A program made the position numbers and the translations under genes. A stretch of DNA of 64,000 nucleotides, taken from Acinetobacter chinensis (lineage in GTDB: Bacteria > Pseudomonadota > Gammaproteobacteria > Pseudomonadales > Moraxellaceae). Below are positions 45,923 through 53,187 of this stretch, one piece after another. The stretch lies in contig NZ_CP032134.1 in the NCBI RefSeq assembly GCF_002165375.2, positions 62,001 to 126,000 on the forward strand, read 5' to 3'. The notes beneath the pieces are model-generated. The model was not told the DNA's origin, searched no databases, and saw nothing but the letters and a program-made list of their open reading frames with translations. The number at the start of each line of letters is the position of its first letter. The stretch's first letter is position 1.

Positions 45923-46345
45923 CTAAATGGGCTGAGTTAAAATTGTGGCGTGTTGTGTGTTTAGTCCAAGATAAAAACAATTGGGACGATTAGTGTGGCA
46001 GGCTGGTCCAGTTTGCTCGACCAAAAAAAGGATGCTGTCACCGTCACAATCAAGTCTGGCTTCAATGAGTTTTTGACGATGTCCTGAACTTTCGCCTTTT
46101 CGCCATAAGCACTTCCGCGAGCGAGACCAATAGCAAACCTGTCTTGTATTTAGGGTTTCAAGTAGTGCATCACGGTTAATCCAAGCAAGCATTAAGACAT
46201 CTTTACTTTGTCCATCTTGGGCAATGGCAGTGATTAGTCCATCCTTGTTCCAGGGAATAGCATCAATAATGCTTTTCAGTTCATAACATTGCCCCATCTT
46301 TCCGTGTTCAATGTCTAGAAAAGCTGTTGAACCTACCATTGCCAT
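45923..46345 (-). CDS. hisI: Phosphoribosyl-AMP cyclohydrolase paralogue (HisI)
   Basis: Third step of histidine synthesis, stand-alone HisI without the HisE domain. The 140-residue protein has the family core NRDALLETLNTRQVCYWSRSRKCLWRKGESSGHRQ and metal-site cysteines in RLDCDGDSIL and ACHTNRPNCF, all kept. A second hisI in a zinc-regulated cluster is a known theme. It overlaps the folE2 stop by 13 bp; the ATG at 46339 is an alternative start. Histidine is also a zinc ligand and buffer, which may add to its value under starvation. Confidence 0.9.
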   Translation of the reverse strand: MAMVGSTAFLDIEHGKMGQCYELKSIIDAIPWNKDGLITAIAQDGQSKDVLMLAWINRDALLETLNTRQVCYWSRSRKCLWRKGESSGHRQKLIEARLDCDGDSILFLVEQTGPACHTNRPNCFYLGLNTQHATILTQPI

Positions 46346-47238
46346 GATCCCTGAGCGACTGCATCGTGAGCATGTAAACTTTCAGCATGGATGACTTTGA
46401 AGTTAAATCCTGAAATACCTGAGTAGTTGACAAATGCGTGGTATAAGCGGCGTAAAGCATCTTCACAGAACATTAAATTTTGACCATTTGCTAATGCGAA
46501 TGCTTGCTCATCTACGCGTTTGACAGCTGTCTGAACAGGTGTTGTCAAGGCTTGTTCTGCATGTGAAATGAATTGCCGAATTGGAATGGACGGTAAACAA
46601 GGATCTAATTTAAAACGTAGCTGAGCAAAACTTCTTTGGCTGTGTGGAGTTGCTACAATCGCATCTGTTGTACCTAACCACGCCATAATTTCATCGGTGT
46701 TTTGTGGATTTATTTTTTTTGTATCAATGGCATCTTGAAAGCTTTTTTGAATGAGGTCACGTGCTAAAGCAGCAGAACAAGGACAGGTTGAGGAATAGGT
46801 GATTTCTATTGCTAATTCTGCTTCAAAAGTATGCTCACTTAACTTACAGGATAAGCTAAATGGATAACTTTTCCAGCCCGATAGTGCGCTGACTAAAGCA
46901 GGTTGTTCTAAATTAAACTCCGCTTGAATATCAAGGCGGGCTTGTTGAGAGAGCTCAGTATGGCTCGCTAAAAAATCTTGAAGCGCTTGATAAATTTTAC
47001 TTAAAGTTAGGTCAGGTAAGGCATGGAGTTCCAGCAGTCGAGTATACAGTCTAGACATATGAATACCTTTAGCCTGAGGATCATCTAAGCTGACATAGGC
47101 ATTCACTTTACTTGCGCACAGTGTATTTTGAATTTGAATAGGTAAGGCGATATTCTCCATTCCGACCCAATCGAGACTATAGGCATGCATATTCAGAAAA
47201 GGTTCAGATGAGACATCTGGGAGCTGCAAGGCATTCAT
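46333..47238 (-). CDS. folE2: GTP cyclohydrolase IB (FolE2)
   Basis: The metal-flexible form of GTP cyclohydrolase I (first step of folate synthesis), which replaces zinc-dependent FolE when zinc is scarce. The 301-residue protein starts MNALQLPDVSSEP and has the catalytic Cys segment TYSSTCPCSAALARDL and the SHAEQ...EDALRRLYHAF region. The first gene of the long minus-strand unit (folE2-hisI-gammaCA-pyrC-thrS-mrdA), its start lies only 13 bp from a perfect 34-bp Zur palindrome, which should block it tightly when zinc is plentiful. Confidence 0.93.
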   Translation of the reverse strand: MNALQLPDVSSEPFLNMHAYSLDWVGMENIALPIQIQNTLCASKVNAYVSLDDPQAKGIHMSRLYTRLLELHALPDLTLSKIYQALQDFLASHTELSQQARLDIQAEFNLEQPALVSALSGWKSYPFSLSCKLSEHTFEAELAIEITYSSTCPCSAALARDLIQKSFQDAIDTKKINPQNTDEIMAWLGTTDAIVATPHSQRSFAQLRFKLDPCLPSIPIRQFISHAEQALTTPVQTAVKRVDEQAFALANGQNLMFCEDALRRLYHAFVNYSGISGFNFKVIHAESLHAHDAVAQGSWQW

Positions 47239-47251
47239 AATTGAAAGTAAG

Positions 47252-47285
47252 TGTTAAATGTTATGTTATAACATAACATTTAACA
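47252..47285. promoter_or_regulatory. Zur box upstream of folE2
   Basis: A perfect 34-bp palindrome centred at 47268/47269 with the core TGTTATGTTATAACATAACA, matching the Zur-box type seen in Acinetobacter. Located between fur and folE2, next to the folE2 start. Confidence 0.88.
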
Positions 47286-47339
47286 GGTGTTATTTCTAGT
47301 ATGCTTGTGATAAGAACTTATAAATAGTCGATTTTTATT

Positions 47340-47756
47340 TTACTGAGTTGAATTTCTACAATATCCAAATAAGATCAGAGAATGTCCTGTGAGTTGAAAA
47401 TCATGCGTTGTTGCAATATCTAGAAGCAATTTTTCAATTTCTTCATTCTTAAACTCAATGATTTGGTTTGTTTCTTGACAGACAAGATGATCGTGCGAAG
47501 TATTTTGCTTTATCTCAAATACAGCATGATTGTGATCAAAGTTATGGCGTTGAATAATACCTGCCATTTCAAATTGAGTTAAGACTCTATAGACCGTTGC
47601 CAGTCCAACATCCTCATCTTGCTCCAATAGTTTTTTATAAATATCCTCGGCACTCAGATGGTGAGGAATTGAGTTTTCCAATATTTCTAAAATTTTTATT
47701 CGCGGAAGAGTGACTTTTAGTCCTGCTTTTCTCAGGTCTTGATTGCTAATTGCCAT
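47340..47756 (-). CDS. fur: Fur paralogue missing half of the structural zinc cysteines
   Basis: A 138-residue Fur-family repressor that aligns with E. coli Fur without gaps over its length (HHLSAEDIY, DVGLATVYRVLTQFEMAGIIQRHNF, HDHLVC). Regulatory-site residues His33, Glu81, His88, Asp89, His90 and His125 are kept. The structural zinc set Cys93, Cys96, Cys133, Cys138 is reduced to Cys93 and Cys133; position 96 is Thr and 138 is not Cys. I infer an iron-sensing Fur that folds without structural zinc, to keep iron regulation working in zinc starvation. It follows cysS by 61 bp. Confidence 0.88.
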   Translation of the reverse strand: MAISNQDLRKAGLKVTLPRIKILEILENSIPHHLSAEDIYKKLLEQDEDVGLATVYRVLTQFEMAGIIQRHNFDHNHAVFEIKQNTSHDHLVCQETNQIIEFKNEEIEKLLLDIATTHDFQLTGHSLILFGYCRNSTQ

Positions 47757-47817
47757 ATATGTAATCCGTATTTGATAAAGGTGGGAAGGATGAATCTTAA
47801 TAAGTAAACATCATTCA

Positions 47818-49251
47818 TTATTGATTGAGTCTCCAAATTGTTTGTGTCTGGGTATCTTCTAAAAGGATGCCACTTTTAAGCAATTTCTGTCGAATTTGAT
47901 CTGCTAAAGCATATTGTTTATTGCTTCGTGCTGTATTTCTTGCCAGAATCGCTTCTTGGATTTCCTGCTCGGAAAGGGGTGAATCTTGTTCACTAGCTGA
48001 GTGCTTTAATATTTTCTCAGGATCATACTGAAAAATATTTAGAATATTGCCGATCCAAAGAAGTAACTGATAATTCTTAATAACGTTTTCTTGGTTCTCT
48101 TCTTTTAAGGCTATGTTTAACTGCTTCAATAAGTCAAAACAAATGACGAGTGCTTCAGGGGTGTTAAAGTCATCATTCATGGCTTGGTTAAATTTTTGTA
48201 TAAAAGGATTACTGTTTAGTTCTATTTTAATAGCATCATCTTTTGATGTGATAAAGGGTTGTGCGTGGTAAATTGCTTGATAGAATCGAGACAATACTTT
48301 TTGTGTATCTTTTAAAATATGATCAGAGAAATCAATAGGACTCCGATAATGAGAACTAATCATTAATAAGCGAATGACTTCAGGATGATAAGACTTGAAT
48401 GCATCGCGGATGGTGAGAAAATTACCTAATGATTTCGACATTTTTTCTCCATTGACATTGATGAAGCCTGTATGCAACCAGTAATTCACATATTTTTCTC
48501 CAGTTGCAGCTTCACTCTGCGCAATTTCATTTTCATGATGTGGGAAAATTAAATCACCCCCACCGCCATGAATATCAAAATGGTTGCCAAGATGACACAT
48601 TGACATTGCCGAACATTCAATATGCCAACCTGGTCGCCCATTTCCCCAAGGCGATTGCCAAAAAGGTTCATTGGGTTTTGAAGCTTTCCAGAGTACAAAA
48701 TCAAAAGGGTGACGCTTTTCAGTTTCTATGTTGATGCGTTGGCTAGCGCCTGCTTGCATATCTGCTAATTTTCGGCCAGATAATCGTCCATAGTCAGGAT
48801 AGCTTTCAATGGAAAAATAAATATCACCATTTGATGTTTGATAGGCGTATTTTTTTTGGAATAAGGTTTGGATAATAGTTTGAATATATTGAATAGAATC
48901 AGTTGCTTTAGGTTCTGCATCAGGAGAGAGGCAGCCTAAAGTCTGAAAATCTTTATGCATTGCTTGAATAAAGCGATCCGTCAATTCGCCGATGGATTCG
49001 TGGTTGTCTTGTGCTTTTTGAATAATCTTGTCATCGATATCCGTAATATTACGAATGTATTTTACTTTCCAGCCCTGTGATCTTAAAAAACGCACAATTA
49101 AATCAAATGCAATCATTGTTCTGGCATGTCCAATATGACAGTAGTCATAAACGGTGATTCCACAGACATAGAGCTTGATCTCGTTTGCTACGATGGGCTC
49201 AAAGTGCTCTTTTGAGCGAGTTTCAGCGTTATAAACATACAAATCAGACAT
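47818..49251 (-). CDS. cysS: Cysteinyl-tRNA synthetase paralogue
   Basis: A 477-residue class I synthetase with the HIGH motif (CHIGHARTM), KMSKS (GEKMSKSLG) and the CysRS zinc ligands all present: Cys30 (YVCGITVYD), Cys213 (WHIECSAM), His238 or His239 and Glu242 (FPHHENEIAQ). So unlike PBP2 and Fur here, it still looks like a zinc enzyme; extra copies, higher affinity or another metal may be the benefit. First gene of a minus-strand pair with fur, about 90 bp from a perfect Zur palindrome. Confidence 0.93.
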   Translation of the reverse strand: MSDLYVYNAETRSKEHFEPIVANEIKLYVCGITVYDYCHIGHARTMIAFDLIVRFLRSQGWKVKYIRNITDIDDKIIQKAQDNHESIGELTDRFIQAMHKDFQTLGCLSPDAEPKATDSIQYIQTIIQTLFQKKYAYQTSNGDIYFSIESYPDYGRLSGRKLADMQAGASQRINIETEKRHPFDFVLWKASKPNEPFWQSPWGNGRPGWHIECSAMSMCHLGNHFDIHGGGGDLIFPHHENEIAQSEAATGEKYVNYWLHTGFINVNGEKMSKSLGNFLTIRDAFKSYHPEVIRLLMISSHYRSPIDFSDHILKDTQKVLSRFYQAIYHAQPFITSKDDAIKIELNSNPFIQKFNQAMNDDFNTPEALVICFDLLKQLNIALKEENQENVIKNYQLLLWIGNILNIFQYDPEKILKHSASEQDSPLSEQEIQEAILARNTARSNKQYALADQIRQKLLKSGILLEDTQTQTIWRLNQ

Positions 49252-49343
49252 TATTTTTCCTTATTAACCCTCTATAAATTGCAAAAAATTATTAAATAAA
49301 ATCTCATTCCGCCTACTTAAGTTAAGAAGAACAGCTTTTAAAT

Positions 49344-49373
49344 ATATTTGTTATGTTATAACATAACAAATAT
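49344..49373. promoter_or_regulatory. Zur box between cysS and the lipoprotein peptidase gene
   Basis: A perfect 30-bp palindrome centred at 49358/49359 with the same core TGTTATGTTATAACATAACA as the folE2 site. It sits in the divergent region and could repress both cysS-fur (minus) and the peptidase-zur-GTPase operon (plus). Confidence 0.9.
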
Positions 49374-49425
49374 TGAGGCAATCTCAATAAGATTGAGAGC
49401 TGTGATATTAGGGTATAAATGAGTA

Positions 49426-50172
49426 ATGAAACATTTTTTAATTTTCGGGGTACTTTTTTGTCTTATCGCATGTAGTCAAAAACCAATACGGCATTTGGTT
49501 TCGCAACCCTACTCTTCGGAAGAAGATGACACATTCAAACATAAATCTGTGCAGTCTCGTCCAACACTTCAGAAAATTACACCTGCTTCTTATCAGAACT
49601 GGTTATCTCAACCTTTTAATAAAAATCAAGTTCATCGTTATCAATCTTTTTTAAAAAATCAAGACTTGCAGAATGTAGTGCCTGAATTTGAACTATTTCA
49701 AACAGCGCGAGATTGGCAAAACTGCCATGCATCTGAATATGAAATTCCACCGCAAGAAATTTGGAACAATATCGTACCGACTTTAAATATTTTGAAGGAA
49801 TTAATTAATGACAATGTGATTGATGATTTTACAGTCACTTCTGTTTACCGTAACTCTGCCCTAAATCGCTGTGCGAAAGGAGCAGATTCTTCCAGACATG
49901 TTTTTAATGCTGCACTCGATTTTAGGATTGGTCCAGAACAGCCAATACCAGAAGAACTTATAACGATTCAGCAAACAAAAATAAATTTGTGTCAATTTTG
50001 GGTCAAAAATGGTGATCGCTTGAATATGGGACTCGGAGTCTATGCTTCTGGTCAAATTCATATTGATAGTGCTGGATATCGCACATGGGGACCGGATCAT
50101 AGAAGTACCTCATCTCCCTGTATCACTCAGCTTTTGTCTAATCGAAATGATAAAGGAAATGTAGATGAGTGA
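49426..50172 (+). CDS. Lipoprotein peptidase, M15/DUF882-like (ZrlA-like role)
   Basis: A 248-residue lipoprotein (signal MKHFLIFGVLFCLIAC with the lipobox Cys at 16). The C-terminal domain has the M15_3/YcbK pattern: SSRHVFNAALDFRIG (the SxHxxGxAxD motif with Asn for Gly, about residues 151-165) and GLGVYASGQIHIDSAGYRTWG (metal His near 211, R-x-W end). Such enzymes cut peptidoglycan peptides. A. baumannii has a Zur-controlled lipoprotein peptidase, ZrlA, that protects the wall in zinc shortage; this may be the transposon's counterpart. It overlaps the zur start by 8 bp and is headed by a Zur box. Confidence 0.82.
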   Translation: MKHFLIFGVLFCLIACSQKPIRHLVSQPYSSEEDDTFKHKSVQSRPTLQKITPASYQNWLSQPFNKNQVHRYQSFLKNQDLQNVVPEFELFQTARDWQNCHASEYEIPPQEIWNNIVPTLNILKELINDNVIDDFTVTSVYRNSALNRCAKGADSSRHVFNAALDFRIGPEQPIPEELITIQQTKINLCQFWVKNGDRLNMGLGVYASGQIHIDSAGYRTWGPDHRSTSSPCITQLLSNRNDKGNVDE

Positions 50173-50596
50173 ATTAAAACTGAGTGCGATACAGCAAAGG
50201 GTATTAACAATTTTGCAAAATGAGCAGAAAGCAATAAGTGCTTATGCTTTATTAGAAAAGGTAAAACCTTACGGCTTGCAATCTCCAGTACAAATTTACC
50301 GTATTTTAAAAAAACTGTCAGGCTATGGCTTAATACTTAGACTTGATACATTGAATAAATATTTAGCGTATGAATTGAAAAATAAACAAAATTACTTACT
50401 CATCACAATTTGTACAGATTGTCAGACAGTTCAAGTTATTGATTCACCTCAGTTTACTCAAGTAGTTGAACAGTCACTTGTTCATCAGGATTTTAGCCCT
50501 AAGCATCATTGTTTAGAACTATTAGGTCAATGTGCTTTATGTTTTTCCAAACGTAACAAGCCTTTTATTAAGATAAGTGAGAAAGCCAATGGATAA
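50165..50596 (+). CDS. zur: Zur-type Fur-family zinc regulator
   Basis: A 143-residue Fur-family protein of the Zur branch: winged helix (SAYALLEKVKPYGLQSPVQIYRILKKLSGYGLILRLDT) and a dimerisation domain with both structural CxxC pairs (Cys83/Cys86 and Cys123/Cys126) and His-rich KHHC. With zinc bound it should repress its own operon and folE2 and cysS units through the two palindromes. This places the island's regulator on the element itself. It is coupled to the genes on both sides: its start overlaps the peptidase stop and its end overlaps the GTPase start. Confidence 0.88.
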   Translation: MSELKLSAIQQRVLTILQNEQKAISAYALLEKVKPYGLQSPVQIYRILKKLSGYGLILRLDTLNKYLAYELKNKQNYLLITICTDCQTVQVIDSPQFTQVVEQSLVHQDFSPKHHCLELLGQCALCFSKRNKPFIKISEKANG

Positions 50597-51821
50597 TTCT
50601 TTAGCCACTCCAGCCAAATTACCTGTAACTGTGCTGTCGGGATTCCTCGGTGCAGGTAAGACGACGTTACTCAATCATATTTTAAATAACCGCGAAGGTC
50701 GTCGTATCGCGGTCATTGTTAATGATATGTCGGAGGTAAATATTGATGCTGCTTTAGTACGAGATGGTGGTGCAGAACTTTCCCGTACTGATGAAAAACT
50801 AGTAGAAATGAGTAATGGCTGTATCTGCTGTACTTTGCGGGAAGATTTACTGGTAGAAGTTCGTCGCCTTGCTCAAGAGTATCGTTTTGATCAATTAGTC
50901 ATTGAGTCGACGGGAATTTCTGAGCCATTACCCGTAGCAGAAACTTTTACTTTTGAAGATGAAAATGGTGTATCACTGAATGAGTTTGCACGACTTGATA
51001 CCATGGTGACGGTTGTAGATGCCTTTAATTTTTTAAAAGATTACAGCTCGTATGATAGTTTGCAACAACGCGGAGAGTCATTGGGTGAACAAGATGAGCG
51101 TACTGTGGTTGACCTGTTGATTGATCAGATTGAGTTTTGTGATGTCATCATCTTAAATAAAGTAGATCTGATCAATGAGGATGATAAACAACGTTTATTT
51201 GCAATTCTAAATAAACTTAATCCACGAGCAAAAATTGAAATTTCTGAATTTGGTAAAGTCAATTTAGATAAAGTTTTAAATACGGGGCTTTTTGATTTTA
51301 ACGAAGCATCTCAAGCTCCAGGTTGGTTGAAAGAATTGCGTGGTGAACACACACCTGAAACAGAAGAATATGGGATTAAAAGTTTTGTGTATCGCGCAAG
51401 ACGTCCATTTCATCCACAACGCTTTTATGATTTCATCAATTCCGAATGGAAAGGTGTGGTTCGTTCGAAAGGCTATTTTTGGTTGGCTTCAAACCCTGAG
51501 TTTGCTGCTTCTTGGTCACAAGCGGGTGCAATGGCTAGACATGGTGTTGCCGGCTATTGGTGGGCAACGGTTCCTGACGAGCATTGGCCAGAGGATCAGC
51601 AAAGCCGTGATGAAATCATCAGAAATTGGGATGAACGTACTGGGGATGCACGACAGGAAATTGTAATGATTGGAATGGATATGGATGAACAGGGTTTAAT
51701 CCAACAGTTTGACCAATGTTTACTGACGGATGTGGAAATGGCCGGAGGACCTGAGCAGTGGAAGCTTATGGTTAATCCATTTCCTGAGTGGGAGAACTTA
51801 GAGCAATCGTCAGATAATTGA
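50589..51821 (+). CDS. zigA: COG0523 GTPase metallochaperone, ZigA-like
   Basis: A G3E-family GTPase of 410 residues: Walker A GFLGAGKTTLLNHIL near residue 21, the metal motif SNGCICCTL (CxCC), Walker B VIESTGISEP, NKVD near 197, and a C-terminal CobW domain (RPFHPQRFYDFI). Zur-regulated members such as A. baumannii ZigA or ZNG1-type proteins hand zinc to priority enzymes. Start at ATG 50589 inside the zur 3' end. It ends the plus-strand operon. Which client it serves is unknown; one of the zinc-retaining paralogues is a fair guess. Confidence 0.9.
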   Translation: MDNSLATPAKLPVTVLSGFLGAGKTTLLNHILNNREGRRIAVIVNDMSEVNIDAALVRDGGAELSRTDEKLVEMSNGCICCTLREDLLVEVRRLAQEYRFDQLVIESTGISEPLPVAETFTFEDENGVSLNEFARLDTMVTVVDAFNFLKDYSSYDSLQQRGESLGEQDERTVVDLLIDQIEFCDVIILNKVDLINEDDKQRLFAILNKLNPRAKIEISEFGKVNLDKVLNTGLFDFNEASQAPGWLKELRGEHTPETEEYGIKSFVYRARRPFHPQRFYDFINSEWKGVVRSKGYFWLASNPEFAASWSQAGAMARHGVAGYWWATVPDEHWPEDQQSRDEIIRNWDERTGDARQEIVMIGMDMDEQGLIQQFDQCLLTDVEMAGGPEQWKLMVNPFPEWENLEQSSDN

Positions 51822-51822
51822 T

Positions 51823-51877
51823 TTGAAAAAAAGTAACAGACTTTTTTTGCTTGAAAAGTGAGCAGAAGAGTCTGTTA
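51823..51877 (-). terminator. Terminator for the bigR-type gene
   Basis: Stem TAACAGACT/AGTCTGTTA with a 26-nt loop; on the minus strand it is followed by a run of T. It lies between the convergent GTPase and ArsR-family genes. Confidence 0.55.
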
Positions 51878-51913
51878 TTCCAAATGTGAAATATTTTTAG
51901 GGAGTTAACATTT

Positions 51914-52240
51914 CTAGTCCGAGTCCATGTTATTCATACAATATAAGCCGTATAGGGTCTGCATGATTTGTAATATTCTCATATCACTAAATTGATAAAA
52001 GATTTGTTTGCCTTCGCGGCGTGTTGATACCATTTTACTTTTTCTGAGTATCGTTAGTTGTTGTGACAATGTTGGTTGGTATACCTGAGCGTTTTTTTCA
52101 ATTTGTTGAACATTCAGCTCACCATCAATTAAGACACATAAAATTTTAAGACGATCAGGATTCGATAAGACCTTTAGGCAGTCAGTGACAAGATCGACTT
52201 TTGAAAGATCTATTTTCATTTGTAATTCATTGGTTTTCAT
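51914..52240 (-). CDS. bigR: BigR/SqrR-type sulfide/persulfide-responsive ArsR repressor
   Basis: A 108-residue ArsR-family winged-helix protein. It has the BigR pattern VYQPTLSQQLTILRKSKMVSTRREGKQIFYQF, and two Cys placed as in BigR/SqrR (Cys35 in ILCVL, Cys101 in LYC) that form a disulfide or polysulfide bridge when persulfides rise, releasing DNA. It is divergent from the two YeeE genes and persulfide dioxygenase, the usual BigR targets, which makes the functional call firm. Confidence 0.88.
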   Translation of the reverse strand: MKTNELQMKIDLSKVDLVTDCLKVLSNPDRLKILCVLIDGELNVQQIEKNAQVYQPTLSQQLTILRKSKMVSTRREGKQIFYQFSDMRILQIMQTLYGLYCMNNMDSD

Positions 52241-52289
52241 AAGCGTATCCTAAAAATCATTTTATTATTATACAAAAAAATAAAGTAAT

Positions 52290-52321
52290 ACTTGTATATT
52301 ATTTAATTATATAATATTAAT
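52290..52321. promoter_or_regulatory. Candidate BigR operator/promoter region
   Basis: An AT-only imperfect palindrome (ATTATTTAATTATATAAT, two mismatched pairs) in the divergent bigR-yeeE gap, in the place and style of known BigR boxes. Not verifiable by eye. Confidence 0.4.
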
Positions 52322-52351
52322 AAGTATATTGTTTGTCATGATTTGAATTGT

Positions 52352-52768
52352 ATGTCTGACTATTTGATTTCCTTTATCGGTGGATTATTGCTAGGTGCCG
52401 CTGTAGTTGGCTACCTATATGTACATGGTCGTATTGCTGGAATTAGTGGATTAGTTGCACAAATTCTAAACCCTCAAACGATATTTAAGACACCTGCTAT
52501 TTGGTTTATGTCAGGTTTGGTCATTATCCCCTTCATTTATGGGCGATTTGTTCAGCCAGAAATTGAATTGAATGCCAGTCCGTTGATGATGATCATTGCT
52601 GGGCTATTGGTGGGTTTTGGGACACGCTTAGGTTCAGGCTGTACCAGCGGTCATGGCATTTGTGGGATCAGTCGCTTATCTAAACGTTCTATTCTAGCCA
52701 CCATGAGTTTTATGTTCGCTGGATTTGTTACGGTTTACATGATTCGCCATGTCACAGGAGCTTTCTAA
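52352..52768 (+). CDS. YeeE/YedE-family sulfur-compound transporter, half 1
   Basis: A 138-residue membrane protein with four to five helices and the family hallmark GTRLGSGCTSGHGICGISRLSKRS, whose cysteine is thought to relay thiosulfate or sulfur across the membrane. I start it at ATG 52352. It pairs with the next gene (zero-base spacing) to make the two-part transporter found in BigR regulons. Likely role: moving sulfur compounds out or in during sulfide stress. Confidence 0.88.
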   Translation: MSDYLISFIGGLLLGAAVVGYLYVHGRIAGISGLVAQILNPQTIFKTPAIWFMSGLVIIPFIYGRFVQPEIELNASPLMMIIAGLLVGFGTRLGSGCTSGHGICGISRLSKRSILATMSFMFAGFVTVYMIRHVTGAF

Positions 52769-53185
52769 ATGAAGAATTTTCTTGCTTTCATTTTCGGCGG
52801 TTTATTTTCTATAGGTTTGATCCTTTCAGGGATGTCCAATCCAGAAAAAGTTTTAAACTTCTTAGATTTGTTCGGTGATTGGGATGCGAGTCTGGCTTTC
52901 GTAATGATTGGAGCGATTATGGTTGCAATTATTCCTTTTCAAAAAGCAGTACGAAGTAAAGCACCCAAAACCGTATTAAATGAACCAATTGAATTACCAG
53001 GCAATCATAAAATTGATCCTAAATTGATCTCGGGCAGTCTTTTATTTGGTATTGGTTGGGGGATTGCCGGGATATGTCCTGCACCCAGTTTTACCTTGAT
53101 TGGTCTTGGGCATTATCAGGTTCTGTATTTTATTGTCGCGATGCTTGCAGGCGTCTTGCTTCACCGTAAGTGGACAGGAGCTTAA
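52769..53185 (+). CDS. YeeE/YedE-like transporter, half 2 (DUF6691)
   Basis: A 138-residue membrane protein of the DUF6691 type with four helices and the conserved FGIGWGIAGICPAPSFTLIG near residues 91-110, containing the cysteine motif. It starts directly after the stop of half 1, and the dioxygenase follows 2 bp later, so it is in the same operon. Confidence 0.86.
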   Translation: MKNFLAFIFGGLFSIGLILSGMSNPEKVLNFLDLFGDWDASLAFVMIGAIMVAIIPFQKAVRSKAPKTVLNEPIELPGNHKIDPKLISGSLLFGIGWGIAGICPAPSFTLIGLGHYQVLYFIVAMLAGVLLHRKWTGA

Positions 53186-53187
53186 TC

